DNA of 64,000 nucleotides from Caballeronia mineralivorans PML1(12) (GCF_001028175.1 NZ_AEJF01000075.1:186001-250000); one strand, 5' to 3'. Shown: positions 35,625-45,831, numbered from the stretch's first letter. Numbers and translations: made by a program. Notes: a model not told the origin generated them from the sequence alone.

Positions 35625-37028
35625 TCACTCCTGTTTCGTTTCGCTCCAGCCGCCGCCGAGCGAACGGTACAACGCGACCGCTGCCAGCGCATGCTCGCGC
35701 CTCGCCTGATTCAGCGCATCCGAGTCTTGCAGATACGCTTCCTGCGCCGCGAGGACATCCAGGAAACCGCTCGCACCGCCCTTATAAAGCTGCGTGGAGA
35801 GGCGCAGCGACTGATCGGAGGATTGCAACGCGTCGTTCAGGCGGTCGGCCTGTTCCGACGTGCTAACGAGATCGCTGCGCGTGTCTTCCACGTCTTTCAG
35901 TGCCTGCAGCATGGTCTGACGGAGATGCAAATCGGACTCGCGCATGCGGCTTTCGCTCTGCTCAATGCCTGCCGTTATGCGGCCGGCGTTGAAGATCGGA
36001 CTGGTTGCGTTGAGCGCGGCGCTAAAGAGGTTGTCGGTGAGCGTGGGCAAGCCGAGATATGACGATGCCAGCAAACCATCAGTCAGTTGCAGCGAAAACT
36101 TCGGGTAACGGTCCGCTTTCGCGACGCCCACTTCCGCTGCACGTTGCGTTAGCTCGGCGTAGGCGCTGCGGACATCGGGACGGCGCAGCAACGCCTCCGA
36201 GGGCAACATCTGAGGCACGGCGCTGGAAGGTGTCGGAATGGTGCCGGGCGTGGCGAGCACCAGGGCATCCACCGACTCAGGCGTGCGCCCCGAGTACACC
36301 GCGATCAGGCTTAGCTGATGCTGAATGGTGGATGCCACGCGCGGCAAACGCGCCTGCAAATCGCTCAACTGATTCTGTGCGCGGGTAACGTCGAGCCGCG
36401 GCGAGAGCCCGTATTGCAGCCGTTCCTGCGTGAGACGCAGCGCGCGCTCCCGGATCGCGATGTTGTCCCGCAGGATTTTTTGCTCGCTTTGCGCCCAGCG
36501 CAAATCCACATACGCCGACGCCGTGTTCGCCGCGAGCGCGAGACGAAGTTCATCGACGGCGTGTTGACGGCCCGTCAATTGCGCTTCTGACGCCAGCAAC
36601 TCGAGACGCTCGCCGCCGAATACATCGGGTGTCCAATTAAGGGCCAAGCCGGCACCCGCCTGACGTACATATCCCAGCGGCGGCGGCGTGTTCTGGCGCA
36701 CATCGGCCGCCGTGGCGGTCGCATCGAGTTCCGGCAGAAGAGCCGCGCGACGCTGTGTGGTAACGGCCTGGGCCTGCTTCACGCGCTCGAGCGCAGCTTG
36801 CACATCGAGGTTCTGGTTGAGCACCGACGTCACCAGTTCATGCAGCACGGGATCGCCGAATTGCTGCCACCACACAGCGGAATCCGCGCTGTCTTGCGGG
36901 GCGTCGACGCTCCAGTCCGATGGTGCGATTGACTGCACGGTCGACGGCAAATCCGCATGGCTCGCGGGCTGCACGGCGCACGCCGCGAGCGTCAGGCTTG
37001 CCGCAAGTGATAACAAAAGCTTGTACAT
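35625..37028 (-). CDS. Outer-membrane efflux lipoprotein (NodT family) of the EmrAB-type system
   Basis: 467 aa, lipoprotein: signal MYKLLLSLAASLTLAAC with lipobox LAAC. Two outer-membrane-efflux repeats, with DSADSAVWWQQFGDPVLHEL in the first and SEALLRRPDVRSAYAELTQR in the second. Start at ATG 37028, 8 bp after the stop of the upstream pump gene; the frame also contains an overlapping TTG at 37040. It completes a tripartite pump with the two genes before it. Confidence 0.92.
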   Translation of the reverse strand: MYKLLLSLAASLTLAACAVQPASHADLPSTVQSIAPSDWSVDAPQDSADSAVWWQQFGDPVLHELVTSVLNQNLDVQAALERVKQAQAVTTQRRAALLPELDATATAADVRQNTPPPLGYVRQAGAGLALNWTPDVFGGERLELLASEAQLTGRQHAVDELRLALAANTASAYVDLRWAQSEQKILRDNIAIRERALRLTQERLQYGLSPRLDVTRAQNQLSDLQARLPRVASTIQHQLSLIAVYSGRTPESVDALVLATPGTIPTPSSAVPQMLPSEALLRRPDVRSAYAELTQRAAEVGVAKADRYPKFSLQLTDGLLASSYLGLPTLTDNLFSAALNATSPIFNAGRITAGIEQSESRMRESDLHLRQTMLQALKDVEDTRSDLVSTSEQADRLNDALQSSDQSLRLSTQLYKGGASGFLDVLAAQEAYLQDSDALNQARREHALAAVALYRSLGGGWSETKQE

Positions 37029-37036
37029 GATCGATC

Positions 37037-38611
37037 TCAATGAGCGTCAGGAGAAGGCGGCGCAGCGCCGATAGGCCGCACGAAAATCACGCTGACTATG
37101 CCGACGGCGAAGCACATCGCGAGTACGTAGAAGGTGTCGGAGAAGGTCATCACCAGCGCTTCGCGAAACACCAGGGCGTGCAGATTGGCGAGGCCTGCGT
37201 TCGTCGCGTTCAACGCATCTCCTGCGACCGATCCCCAGTGCGCGAACTGCCGCGACAGGAACGCTTCGGTTTCTGGGCTGCCCGTCGTGACGCTTTCGCT
37301 GATCCGCAAATAGTGAAAATTCAGCCGGTCATTGAGCATGGTCGCACTGACCGCAATGCCGATCGCACCGCCAAGATTGCGCATCAGGTTGAACAGGCCG
37401 CTCGCTGACTTGAGACGCGATTGCGGCAGCGACCCCAGCGCCATCGTCACAATGGGCGGCACCGCGAACTGCTGGCCGATCCCGCGCAGCGCCTGCGGCA
37501 GCAGCAGTTGCTGCCAGCCCCAGTCGTTCGTAAGCGGCACGTAGAAATAGCAGCCGAGACCGAAACACACGAGACCGAAGAGCAACAACCAGCGCATGTC
37601 GACAAGGCGCGAAGCCAACGCATAGGCGCCGAGCGCGAGCAACTGGAATACGCCCACCGAAAGCAACGCGATACCGATCTGCAGCGAATCCAGATCGCGC
37701 ACGCGGCTTAAAAACAGCGGCGTGAGAAACACCGCGACAAAGATGCCGATGCCCGTCACGAACGACAGCAAACAGCCAATTGCAAAGTTCCTGACGGCGA
37801 GCGCGCGCAAATCCACTATCGGATCTTTCGCGGTGAACGCATGCACGATGAACAGGAAACCGCAGATGGCGGAGATCCAGGTGCAGGTGATGATCACGTC
37901 GTCACCGAACCAGTTCTTGCGCGGGCCTTCCTCGAGCACATATTCAAGGCAGCCGAGAAAACCCGACATCAACGCAATGCCGAGGTAATCGCCCTTCTTC
38001 AATAACGACAGATCGGGTTCGTCGATATGCACGAACTTTGGCACCAGGAACGCAACAACGAGCCCCGGTACAAGGTTCAGGTAGAACAACCAGTGCCACG
38101 ACCATTGCGACGTGATCCAGCCGCCGATCACCGGCCCGATCGCCGGTGCGAGCGAAGCGAGCGCGCCGATTGTCGTCGATGCAATCAGCCGTTGCTTGCC
38201 GGGGAACAGCACGAATGCCGTGGTGAAAACGGTCGGGATCATCGCGGCGCCGGCCGCGCCTTGCAGACCACGGAACAGGATCATCGAATTGATGTCCCAT
38301 GCGAGGCCGCACAGCATGCTCGTGACGGTGAAGCCCACGGCCGACGCGACGAACAACCAACGCGTGGAAAAGACTTTGGAGAGCCAGCCGGACATCGGGA
38401 TCACGAGGATTTCGGCGATCAGGTACGCGGTCTGCACCCACGAGAGTTCGTCCTGACTCGCGGACAAACCGCCGCCGATATCCTTCAGCGACGACGCCAC
38501 GATCTGGATGTCGAGCGTCGCCATGAAAAAGCCGAGGCACATCAGCGCGAACGCAAAAACACGCTGTTTCGTGGGCTGATTGGCGGGGTTAAGCGGAACG
38601 GATGAGGTCAT
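37037..38611 (-). CDS. emrB: DHA2-family MFS multidrug exporter (EmrB-like)
   Basis: 524 aa with about 14 membrane helices. Marks are FALMCLGFFMATLDIQIVAS in helix 1, DELSWVQTAYLIAEILVIPM, WLSKVFSTRWLF and the motif C region GPVIGGWITSQWSWHWLFYL. Proton-driven export of lipophilic toxins is the known role of EmrB relatives. Start overlaps the end of the adaptor gene by ATGA. The substrate cannot be inferred. Confidence 0.93.
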   Translation of the reverse strand: MTSSVPLNPANQPTKQRVFAFALMCLGFFMATLDIQIVASSLKDIGGGLSASQDELSWVQTAYLIAEILVIPMSGWLSKVFSTRWLFVASAVGFTVTSMLCGLAWDINSMILFRGLQGAAGAAMIPTVFTTAFVLFPGKQRLIASTTIGALASLAPAIGPVIGGWITSQWSWHWLFYLNLVPGLVVAFLVPKFVHIDEPDLSLLKKGDYLGIALMSGFLGCLEYVLEEGPRKNWFGDDVIITCTWISAICGFLFIVHAFTAKDPIVDLRALAVRNFAIGCLLSFVTGIGIFVAVFLTPLFLSRVRDLDSLQIGIALLSVGVFQLLALGAYALASRLVDMRWLLLFGLVCFGLGCYFYVPLTNDWGWQQLLLPQALRGIGQQFAVPPIVTMALGSLPQSRLKSASGLFNLMRNLGGAIGIAVSATMLNDRLNFHYLRISESVTTGSPETEAFLSRQFAHWGSVAGDALNATNAGLANLHALVFREALVMTFSDTFYVLAMCFAVGIVSVIFVRPIGAAPPSPDAH

Positions 38612-39708
38612 GAACGGCTCGCACTGTCGAGGTGAACCTTAACCGTTGCCGAGAGCCCGGCGCGCAGCACGTTCTGCATGTCATTCGATGCATCCAGGCG
38701 AATCCGCACCGGCACGCGCTGCACGATCTTCGTAAAGTTGCCGGTCGCATTCTCGGGTGGCAGCACGCTGAAGGTCGCGCCGGTCGCGGGCGCCAGGCTT
38801 TCCACATGACCGTGGATGGTCTCGCTGGAGGCATCGAGCGAGATGTCCGCGCGATCGCCCACATGCATCTTCTTCAACTGGTCTTCCTTAAAGTTGGCGT
38901 CGACCCACAAGCCATCGGCGGGCACGATGGTGAGCAGCGATGCCCCCGTGTTCGCAAGCATGCCCACACGCGCTGTCCGGTTGCCGACATAACCGTCCAC
39001 AGGCGCGCGAATGGTCGTGTACTCCACGTTCAGCTCGGCCACCCGACGCAATGCTTCGGCAGTGGCGACACGCGCACGGGCGTCGTCGATCTGCGCGGCA
39101 AGCACGGCCAGCTGGCGCTGCGCAGCAAGCGCCGCTGCGTTGCTGTTATCAAGCGTGGCACGCGCCTTCAGGTAATCCGCGTCGGCACGTTCGACTACCT
39201 GGTTCGACACCGCTTCGTCCTTGACGAGTTGCCGGTAACGCACCTGGTCGGACGCGCTGCGCGTGACTTCGGCCGACGACGCCCGCACTTCCGCCTGGCT
39301 CTGGTTGATCACGGCGGCCTGCAATTGCTGTTTCGCTTCGAGCTCGGCGACGGCGGCACGCGCGCTCTGCACGTCGGCATTCGCCTGCGCGAGCCTTGCG
39401 TCGTAGTCGCGCGAGTCGAGGTGGATCAGCACCTGGTTGGCCTTGACGCGCTGGTTATCGGAGACCAGCAGTTCGGCGACGAAACCGTTCACTTTCGGCG
39501 CCATCACGGTTACGTTGCCGCCGACGTACGCGTCGTCCGTGCTTTGAATGAAACGCAGCACGGTGAACCAATAGGTCGCAGCGGCAGCCAGCACGATCAC
39601 CACCACGGTGATCGCGAGCGGCATCCAGCCGATACGAAAAGGCCGCCGCGCTTCGCGCTCAGCCGTGGGCGCGGCGGTAGACGGAAGCGGTGAGGAAGGA
39701 GTAGTCAT
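38608..39708 (-). CDS. emrA: HlyD-family membrane fusion protein (EmrA-like)
   Basis: 366 aa: one N-terminal membrane helix (PLAITVVVIVLAAAATYWFT), lipoyl half FIQSTDDAYVGGNVTVMAPK, a long coiled-coil hairpin (about 95-215), second half YTTIRAPVDGYVGNRTARVG and a beta-barrel. This bridges the EmrB-like pump to the outer-membrane channel. Second gene of the operon, 52 bp after the MarR gene. Confidence 0.93.
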   Translation of the reverse strand: MTTPSSPLPSTAAPTAEREARRPFRIGWMPLAITVVVIVLAAAATYWFTVLRFIQSTDDAYVGGNVTVMAPKVNGFVAELLVSDNQRVKANQVLIHLDSRDYDARLAQANADVQSARAAVAELEAKQQLQAAVINQSQAEVRASSAEVTRSASDQVRYRQLVKDEAVSNQVVERADADYLKARATLDNSNAAALAAQRQLAVLAAQIDDARARVATAEALRRVAELNVEYTTIRAPVDGYVGNRTARVGMLANTGASLLTIVPADGLWVDANFKEDQLKKMHVGDRADISLDASSETIHGHVESLAPATGATFSVLPPENATGNFTKIVQRVPVRIRLDASNDMQNVLRAGLSATVKVHLDSASRS

Positions 39709-39760
39709 CGGTGGGTCCTGTTGGTTGCATCGGATGGTTGTTGAGACACGCTGGTCACGC

Positions 39761-40183
39761 TCATTCGCTCGTCAGGCGAAACAGCTCGCGCCGCAGACGC
39801 GCTGCCTGCCGGCGTCCGAACTTCGCTTCGAACTCGTCTTGTGCTGCCTGCCAGTGCCGAAGTGCGTCGGCGAGCTTCGCCCGGCCGCCTTCAGTCAGCG
39901 TCAGCTGCAAACGCCGCCGGCACGGTCCGCCCAGCTCCGCCAGCACCAGGCCGCTGCGCAGCAGCGGCTGCAGCACCCGGACGAGCGTCGTGCGCTCCAT
40001 CACCATCGCCTGGGCGAGCTCAGCCATCGTCATCTCCGGCATACGCGCAAGCGCGGAGACGATGCTGAATTGCGTCGGCGTAATCTGTACCGCCGACAAA
40101 TGCCGCTCGTATAACTGCGAGATGTGCCGCGCAGCCTGGCGGACCGCAAAACAATCGTCATGGCTAGGAAGTCGTGTGTGCAT
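39761..40183 (-). CDS. MarR-family repressor of the EmrAB-type efflux operon
   Basis: 140 aa winged-helix regulator: VQITPTQFSIVSALARMPEM, recognition region MTMAELAQAMVMERTTLVRV, then wing segment LAELGGPCRRRLQLTLTEGG. ATG 40183 is chosen; a GTG at 40189 begins inside the same palindrome. It heads the operon with emrA, emrB and the channel gene. Two palindromes at 40178-40210 overlap its start, which strongly suggests autorepression, relieved by an unknown ligand. Confidence 0.9.
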   Translation of the reverse strand: MHTRLPSHDDCFAVRQAARHISQLYERHLSAVQITPTQFSIVSALARMPEMTMAELAQAMVMERTTLVRVLQPLLRSGLVLAELGGPCRRRLQLTLTEGGRAKLADALRHWQAAQDEFEAKFGRRQAARLRRELFRLTSE

Positions 40184-40210
40184 GTGCACAGATTATGTGT
40201 GCATATGCAC
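40178..40210. promoter_or_regulatory. Twin palindromic MarR operator over the marR start
   Basis: GTGCATGTGCAC (40178-40189) and GTGCATATGCAC (40199-40210) share arms GTGCA / TGCAC. Centres are 21 bp apart, two DNA turns, so both dimers would bind the same face. The left copy contains the start codon of the MarR gene. Confidence 0.7.
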
Positions 40211-40307
40211 GACGTCAACCGTCATCTCACGCATCAATTAATGACGAATCGGTTAACAATCGAACGGGAATCGATGCGGAATGAAGATTAAAACTTGTCC
40301 GGGACGC

Positions 40308-41204
40308 TCAGGTCTCGAAGAATTCGGCGGCATGTTCGATGAACGCCCGCACTTTCGCCGGCAGCAATGTGCGGCTGCTGTACGCCAGCCGGATTTCGAT
40401 CGCGCCGTCGACTATTTCAAAGTCGTCCAGCAGCGACACCAGCTTGCCCGACGCCAGTTCGTCGCGCACCAGCGCAGCCGGCAACACGCCCAAGCCGAAG
40501 CCCTGCAACACCAGTTCGCGATTGAACACCGCATTATTCGATGTCACGTCCGCCTTCAGCGGCACGGTGATCTGCTCACCGCCATCGAGCCGGAACGTCA
40601 GCAGCGGCTTGCGGATCGATGCGTGCATGGCGACGAACTCATACCCGGCGAGGTCGGACGGATGGACGGGCCGCTGCTTGCCCTCCAGATACCCCGGCGT
40701 CACCACGATGACCAGCGGAATACGCTCGAGCAGGCGCGTGACGGTGGTGTCACTGGTCAGCATGAAGGGCAACACCACACCGAGATCGAAGCCGTCCGCC
40801 ACCAGGTCCACGGGACGCTCGGTCAGGGTCACGTCGAGTCCGATCAGGGGGTATCGGCGGCGGAAGGTCGCGATCAGCGGCACCAGCCGGTTGACCGTTG
40901 CGGTCGTGTGGGCGACCAGGCGCAGCATGCCGGTGGGGTCGCTGGTGCGATCGGACGCCTGCGCCTCCAGTGCGTCGAGCTCATCCAGCACGCGCGTACA
41001 GCCCGCGAAGAATTGCTCGGCGGTTTCGGTCAGCGAGATGTGCCGCGTAGTGCGGTGGAAGAGCCGGTTGCCCAGCCGCTGTTCGAGGGTGGCGATGGCG
41101 CGCGACACAACCGGCGGCGACACGCCAAGGATATCGGCGGCACGCGTAAAGCTTTTCGCCTCCACGACCGCGCGGAACACTTTGAGGCTTGTCAGATAGT
41201 CCAT
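40308..41204 (-). CDS. LysR-family transcriptional regulator
   Basis: 298 aa: HTH region FRAVVEAKSFTRAADILGVS, LGNRLFHRTTRHISLTETAE, and an effector domain of the CrgA-like group (DGFDLGVVLPFMLTSDTTVT). AAGGA precedes the ATG by seven bases. It is divergent from the IclR gene and has no catabolic gene beside it on its own strand, so its target may be distant or the IclR unit. Confidence 0.88.
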   Translation of the reverse strand: MDYLTSLKVFRAVVEAKSFTRAADILGVSPPVVSRAIATLEQRLGNRLFHRTTRHISLTETAEQFFAGCTRVLDELDALEAQASDRTSDPTGMLRLVAHTTATVNRLVPLIATFRRRYPLIGLDVTLTERPVDLVADGFDLGVVLPFMLTSDTTVTRLLERIPLVIVVTPGYLEGKQRPVHPSDLAGYEFVAMHASIRKPLLTFRLDGGEQITVPLKADVTSNNAVFNRELVLQGFGLGVLPAALVRDELASGKLVSLLDDFEIVDGAIEIRLAYSSRTLLPAKVRAFIEHAAEFFET

Positions 41205-41416
41205 GTCTCGGTCCTTGAGGATGCGGCGCGGGTACTCGTGGCCGGTTTTTTAGCGACTGAGCGATTGGGCGCGCAACGCCCGGATTCTCCCGCAAGCCGG
41301 CTTTTTTTGCCGATCAGCATGAGGCGAGAGTGGAAAAGACCCGCTCCACGAGATGATTTTCCCATGCAATAAGAATTGATTTCTTTTTTTGAGAATTGGC
41401 GAGAGAGACTTTCGGC

Positions 41417-42157
41417 ATGAAACAACCAGCCGAATCTTCCTCCGTTGTCGATCGCGTGCTCCACGCGCTGACCAGCGTCGCGCGTGCGGGACGGCCGATA
41501 GGCGCCAAGCAGATCGCAGCGGAAATCGGTGCGCCGTTGTCGACCGTGTACCGGCTGCTGAGCTCGCTCAAGCAGTGGGGACTCTTGCAGGAGCACGCAA
41601 ATTCCGGCCTGTTCGAGCCGGGTCCGTCCAGCGTGCAACTCGCGTGGGGCTTCGACCAGAACGCACAACTCGTGACCCAAAGCCGCGACGAAATCCGCGT
41701 GCTCGTAGAGCGGACCGGCGAGAGTGTCGGCTTGCTGGTGCCGATCAACGACGCGGTGGTGTGCCTGTCGATGGTCGAAAGCGACCAGCCGCTGCGCTGC
41801 TCGTTCGCCCGCGGCCGCGCGCATCCGCTGACACGCGGAGCCTCGGCGAAAGCACTGCTCGCGTTCCTGCCCGAAGCCCAGGCCGACGTCCTGATCGCCG
41901 ACAGTGCGCCCGATGACCCTGAAGCTGTCGCGGCGCTGCGGGCACAACTGGAAGAAATTCGCCGCCGGCGCTTTGCGACGAGCGAAAGCGAGGTCGATAT
42001 CGGCGTATGGGGCGTGAGCGCGCCGCTCGTATCGGACGTGGGACGGCTGGAAGGAACCATCACGTTGATGGCACCCGTCGCGCGGATTGCGGGACGCGAA
42101 GCCGAGCTGGCGCAACTCACGCGCGCCGCGGCAGACCGCATCAGTTACAAGCTTTGA
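41417..42157 (+). CDS. IclR-family transcriptional regulator of the ABC-HutF cluster
   Basis: 246 aa: N-terminal winged HTH (RPIGAKQIAAEIGAPLSTVY, RLLSSLKQWGLLQEH) and the IclR effector domain (SFARGRAHPLTRGASAKALL). ATG 41417 has GAGAG upstream; a TTG at 41396 is the first possible start. It lies 47 bp before the ABC solute-binding gene on the same strand and probably controls the five-gene unit. Inducer unknown, perhaps a histidine-degradation intermediate given HutF. Confidence 0.9.
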   Translation: MKQPAESSSVVDRVLHALTSVARAGRPIGAKQIAAEIGAPLSTVYRLLSSLKQWGLLQEHANSGLFEPGPSSVQLAWGFDQNAQLVTQSRDEIRVLVERTGESVGLLVPINDAVVCLSMVESDQPLRCSFARGRAHPLTRGASAKALLAFLPEAQADVLIADSAPDDPEAVAALRAQLEEIRRRRFATSESEVDIGVWGVSAPLVSDVGRLEGTITLMAPVARIAGREAELAQLTRAAADRISYKL

Positions 42158-42204
42158 GCCATTTTACTTTCAACTTTGCTTGCCCACGCATCAAGGAAAC
42201 CAGC

Positions 42205-42951
42205 ATGAAACTGACCCAGGCTTTTTCCGCCCTCGCGCTCGCCGTCCTCGTCAGCGTGGCGGCTGCACCCGCCGCCCGCGCTGCCGACGACACCATCCGC
42301 GTTGCCACTGACGCGACCTTTCCGCCGCTCGAATTCGTAAAAGACGGCAAGCGCACGGGCTTCGATATCGAGTTGATCGAGGCCATGGCCAAGACGATCG
42401 GCAAGAAAGTGCAGTGGGTGGACATCGACTTCAAGGGGCTGATTCCGGGGCTGATCGCGAATCGCTTCGACGTCGCCGCGTCAGGCATCTATATGACGGA
42501 TGAGCGCCGCAAGGTCGTCGATTTCACCGACCCGTACTACAAGGGTGGTCTCGTGGTGCTGGTGCGCAAGAACGACACGTCGATCAAGACGCCCGCCGAT
42601 CTCGACGGTAAAAAGGTGACCGTCCAGGTCGGCACGAAATCGGTGGCTTTCCTGAAAGACAACTATCCGAAAGTGCAGCGCGTGGAAGTTGAAAAGAATC
42701 AGGAGATGTTCGATCTCGTGAACATCGGCCGCGCCGATGCCGCGGTCACCGGCCGCCCCGCCGCCGTGGAATACGCGAAGGTGCAGCCCAACGTGCGCGT
42801 CCTGGACAAGGGCCTCACTACCGAGTTGTACGGCTTCGCACTGCGCAAGGACGAAACCGCGCTGACCGCGGAGATGAACAAGGCGCTGCAGACGTTGCGT
42901 GCGAACGGTACTTACGACGCGCTTACGACGAAGTGGTTCGGCAAGCAGTGA
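42205..42951 (+). CDS. Polar amino acid ABC transporter, periplasmic binding protein
   Basis: 248 aa: Sec signal MKLTQAFSALALAVLVSVAA ending APAARA, then the family-3 solute-binding fold (IRVATDATFPPLEFVKDGKR, GFDIELIEAMAKTIGKKVQW, FDVAASGIYMTDERRKVVDF). It is closest in pattern to GlnH-type proteins. AAGGAA precedes the ATG. First transport gene of the unit; substrate inferred to be histidine or formimino-glutamate from the HutF neighbour, not from binding-site residues. Confidence 0.92.
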   Translation: MKLTQAFSALALAVLVSVAAAPAARAADDTIRVATDATFPPLEFVKDGKRTGFDIELIEAMAKTIGKKVQWVDIDFKGLIPGLIANRFDVAASGIYMTDERRKVVDFTDPYYKGGLVVLVRKNDTSIKTPADLDGKKVTVQVGTKSVAFLKDNYPKVQRVEVEKNQEMFDLVNIGRADAAVTGRPAAVEYAKVQPNVRVLDKGLTTELYGFALRKDETALTAEMNKALQTLRANGTYDALTTKWFGKQ

Positions 42952-42977
42952 TACGCCGCCCCTCACAGGATTAACCG

Positions 42978-43643
42978 ATGACGCTCGATTTTTCTCCCGT
43001 ATGGGCAGGCTGGGAAGCGCTCGCGACAGGCGCTGCGACGACGATCGAAGTCACGGCCTGCTCGCTCGTACTCGGCTGCGTGCTGGGCCTGCTGGTGGGT
43101 ATCGGCAGACTCGCGCCGCAGCGCCGCGTGATCTACGGCCTTTGCACCGCGTATCTCACGTTCATACGCGGCACGCCACTGCTCGTACAGCTTTTCATCC
43201 TGTTCTTCGGCCTGCCGCAGTTCGGCATCATGCTGCCCGCATTTGCGTGCGGCGTGCTGGGCTTGGGCGTTTATAGCGGCGCTTATGTGTCGGAGATCGT
43301 GCGCGGGTCGATTCAATCGGTGGATCGCGGCCAGATGGAAGCGGCACGATCGCTTGGGATGCCTTATCGAATGGCCATGCGCAAGGTGATCCTGCCGCAG
43401 GCGTTCGTGCGCATGATCCCGCCGCTCGGGAACGAGTTCATTGCGTTGATCAAGAACTCAGCGCTGGTCTCGCTACTGACGATCAACGACCTGATGCACG
43501 AAGGCGAGAAGATCATCAGCGTGTCGTACCGGTCGCTGGAAGTGTATATAGCGATCGCGTTCATTTACCTGATCCTCACGAGCGCGACGTCGCTGGTGCT
43601 GCGCAGGACCGAAAAATCGCTGCGTGCCGACGGGAGGGTCTGA
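42978..43643 (+). CDS. Polar amino acid ABC transporter permease
   Basis: 221 aa with about five membrane helices. [20 protein letters not shown] opens it; the coupling EAA loop is [20 protein letters not shown] with [21 protein letters not shown] single permease gene implies a homodimeric channel, common in this family. Ribosome site AGGA. The ATPase gene follows 2 bp after its stop. Confidence 0.92.
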   Translation: MTLDFSPVWAGWEALATGAATTIEVTACSLVLGCVLGLLVGIGRLAPQRRVIYGLCTAYLTFIRGTPLLVQLFILFFGLPQFGIMLPAFACGVLGLGVYSGAYVSEIVRGSIQSVDRGQMEAARSLGMPYRMAMRKVILPQAFVRMIPPLGNEFIALIKNSALVSLLTINDLMHEGEKIISVSYRSLEVYIAIAFIYLILTSATSLVLRRTEKSLRADGRV

Positions 43644-43645
43644 CC

Positions 43646-44425
43646 ATGAGCACGACCGCGAATGAACCCATTGTTTCAGTCAGGCAACTGGCGAAGTCGT
43701 TCGGTGCGAACCGGGTATTGAACGGTATCGATATCGACGTGCAGCCGTCGCAGGTGATCGTGGTGATCGGTCCGAGCGGCTCGGGCAAGAGTACCTTCCT
43801 GCGCTGCCTGAACGGGCTGGAAACCGCCGAAGAAGGTACGGTCCGGATCTGCGGCCACGCGCTCGTGGACAACGGCCGGATGATCGATGAGAACGGCCTG
43901 AACCGCATCCGCCGAGACGTGGGCATGGTGTTTCAATCGTTCAACCTGTTTCCGCATCTGACCGTGCTGCAGAACGTCACGCTTGCGCCGCGCTCGCTGG
44001 CTCGCGCGAGTGCCGTGGATGCCGAAAGCCAAGCGCGCGCCCTGCTCGCGAAGGTCGGGCTCGGACACAAGGCCGACGTTTATCCGGGCACCCTGTCCGG
44101 TGGACAGAAACAGCGCGTGGCGATTGCCCGGGCGCTTGCCATGCGCCCGCAAGTGATGCTCTTCGACGAACCCACTTCCGCACTGGATCCCGAACTGGTC
44201 GGCGAAGTGCTGCAGGTCATGCAGACGCTCGCGAGTGAAGGCATGACCATGTTGATCGTCACGCATGAGATGAATTTTGCGCGCGATGTTGCGGATACGG
44301 TCGTGGTGATGGATCACGGCAGCGTGATCGAGGCAGGACCGCCGGCGCAAATTTTCGGGGCGCCGCGCGAAGCCCGCACGCGCAGTTTCCTGCAAGCGGT
44401 CTTGTCGCGCGAACAGGCGGCATGA
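43646..44425 (+). CDS. Polar amino acid ABC transporter ATPase
   Basis: 259 aa: Walker [11 protein letters not shown]-loop [13 protein letters not shown], signature LSGGQKQR, Walker [13 protein letters not shown] and switch His in IVTHEM. GlnQ/HisP type. GGAGGG precedes the ATG. Its end overlaps the HutF start by ATGA, coupling transport to the enzyme. Confidence 0.94.
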   Translation: MSTTANEPIVSVRQLAKSFGANRVLNGIDIDVQPSQVIVVIGPSGSGKSTFLRCLNGLETAEEGTVRICGHALVDNGRMIDENGLNRIRRDVGMVFQSFNLFPHLTVLQNVTLAPRSLARASAVDAESQARALLAKVGLGHKADVYPGTLSGGQKQRVAIARALAMRPQVMLFDEPTSALDPELVGEVLQVMQTLASEGMTMLIVTHEMNFARDVADTVVVMDHGSVIEAGPPAQIFGAPREARTRSFLQAVLSREQAA

Positions 44426-45831
44426 CTTCGGCGTCGTACGTCATGGAACACGGCGGCGGTCTTTTTGCATCGGCCGCGTTCCTCTTCGACGGTTGGCATC
44501 GCGATGTGGCATTGCGCTGGAATGCAGCCGGCGAACTGACGCACGTCACGCCCGACGCCACTCGCGACGCTCGCTTTCCCCGCGCGCGCGGGCCCGTGAT
44601 CCCAGGCATGCCGAACCTGCACTCGCATGCATTCCAGCGCGCGATGGCAGGACTGACTGAAACCCGCGGCAACCCGGCCGATTCTTTCTGGAGCTGGCGC
44701 ACGCTGATGTACCGGTTCGCGGACCGGCTGACACCTTTTCATCTGGAAGCGATCAGCCGGCATCTGTACATTGAAATGCTGAAGGCGGGTTATACGTCGG
44801 TCTGCGAATTCCACTACGTTCATCATGCGGCCAATGGCAAGCCGTATGCCAATCCGGCGGAGCACGCCGAGCGCATTATCGGCGCCGCGCAGGATGCTGG
44901 AATCGGCCTCACCTTGCTCCCCGTGCTGTATCAATACAGCGGCTTCGGCGAACAGCCGCCGCTTGCGCATCAGGCACGTTTCATCTCGTCGCCGGAATGG
45001 ATTCTCGATCTGCTCGCGCGCCTGCGCCGCGATCACCCCACGCATGGCGCTCTGTGTTACGGAGCGGCGCCGCATTCGCTGCGGGCGGTATCGGAGGCGT
45101 CGTTGAACGCATTGGTGCGCGGCTTGCGGCACGACGATCTAGATGCCCCACTGCATATCCACGTTGCCGAACAGACGAAGGAAGTAGACGACTGTATCGC
45201 TGCCCACGGACAGCGGCCAGTGCAATGGTTGTTTGATCGTCAGACTGTCGATGCACGCTGGTGTCTCGTGCACGCAACCCATCTCTCCAATGCCGAATAT
45301 GCGGCCATAGCCAAGAGCGGTGCGACGGTCGGCTTGTGTCCCACGACCGAGGCCAATCTCGGCGACGGTTTCTTCGATGCCCCCCGCTATCTCGCCGATG
45401 GTGGCCGATGGGGCATCGGCTCGGACAGCAATGTGGGCGTCAGTGTGCGCGCCGAACTGCGACTGCTCGAGTACGGCCAGCGCCTCTTGCACCGGAGCAG
45501 GAACGCGCTGGCATCGGTTGCTGAACCGGCGGTCGCGGACGGGCTTTATCGTGCTGCGGTAACCGGCGGAGCTGCTGCGACAGGACGCGAGGTAGCCGGC
45601 TTGCGGGTCGGACAGCGAGCCGATTTCTGTGTACTCGACGCCGATCATCCGGCGGTCATGGACCGAACGCCGTCGCAAATATTGTCGGGCTTCGTGTTTT
45701 GCGAACACGGCGGCGAGCCGGTTCGCGATGTCTACACCGGCGGGCGCGCGGTGGTTGTCGACGGTTACCATGCGCAGCAGGACTCCGCATTTGCGGACTA
45801 TCGCGTGGCGCTTAAGGACCTGCTTTCGTAA
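44422..45831 (+). CDS. hutF: Formimidoylglutamate deiminase (HutF)
   Basis: 469 aa zinc amidohydrolase that converts N-formimidoyl-L-glutamate to N-formyl-L-glutamate and ammonia in the five-step histidine pathway. Metal site His67-x-His69 in [14 protein letters not shown], His in [27 protein letters not shown] and Asp in [16 protein letters not shown] are visible. Length matches HutF. It is cotranscribed with an ABC importer; hutHUIG are absent from the window, so this is a detached hut gene. Confidence 0.9.
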   Translation: MTSASYVMEHGGGLFASAAFLFDGWHRDVALRWNAAGELTHVTPDATRDARFPRARGPVIPGMPNLHSHAFQRAMAGLTETRGNPADSFWSWRTLMYRFADRLTPFHLEAISRHLYIEMLKAGYTSVCEFHYVHHAANGKPYANPAEHAERIIGAAQDAGIGLTLLPVLYQYSGFGEQPPLAHQARFISSPEWILDLLARLRRDHPTHGALCYGAAPHSLRAVSEASLNALVRGLRHDDLDAPLHIHVAEQTKEVDDCIAAHGQRPVQWLFDRQTVDARWCLVHATHLSNAEYAAIAKSGATVGLCPTTEANLGDGFFDAPRYLADGGRWGIGSDSNVGVSVRAELRLLEYGQRLLHRSRNALASVAEPAVADGLYRAAVTGGAAATGREVAGLRVGQRADFCVLDADHPAVMDRTPSQILSGFVFCEHGGEPVRDVYTGGRAVVVDGYHAQQDSAFADYRVALKDLLS

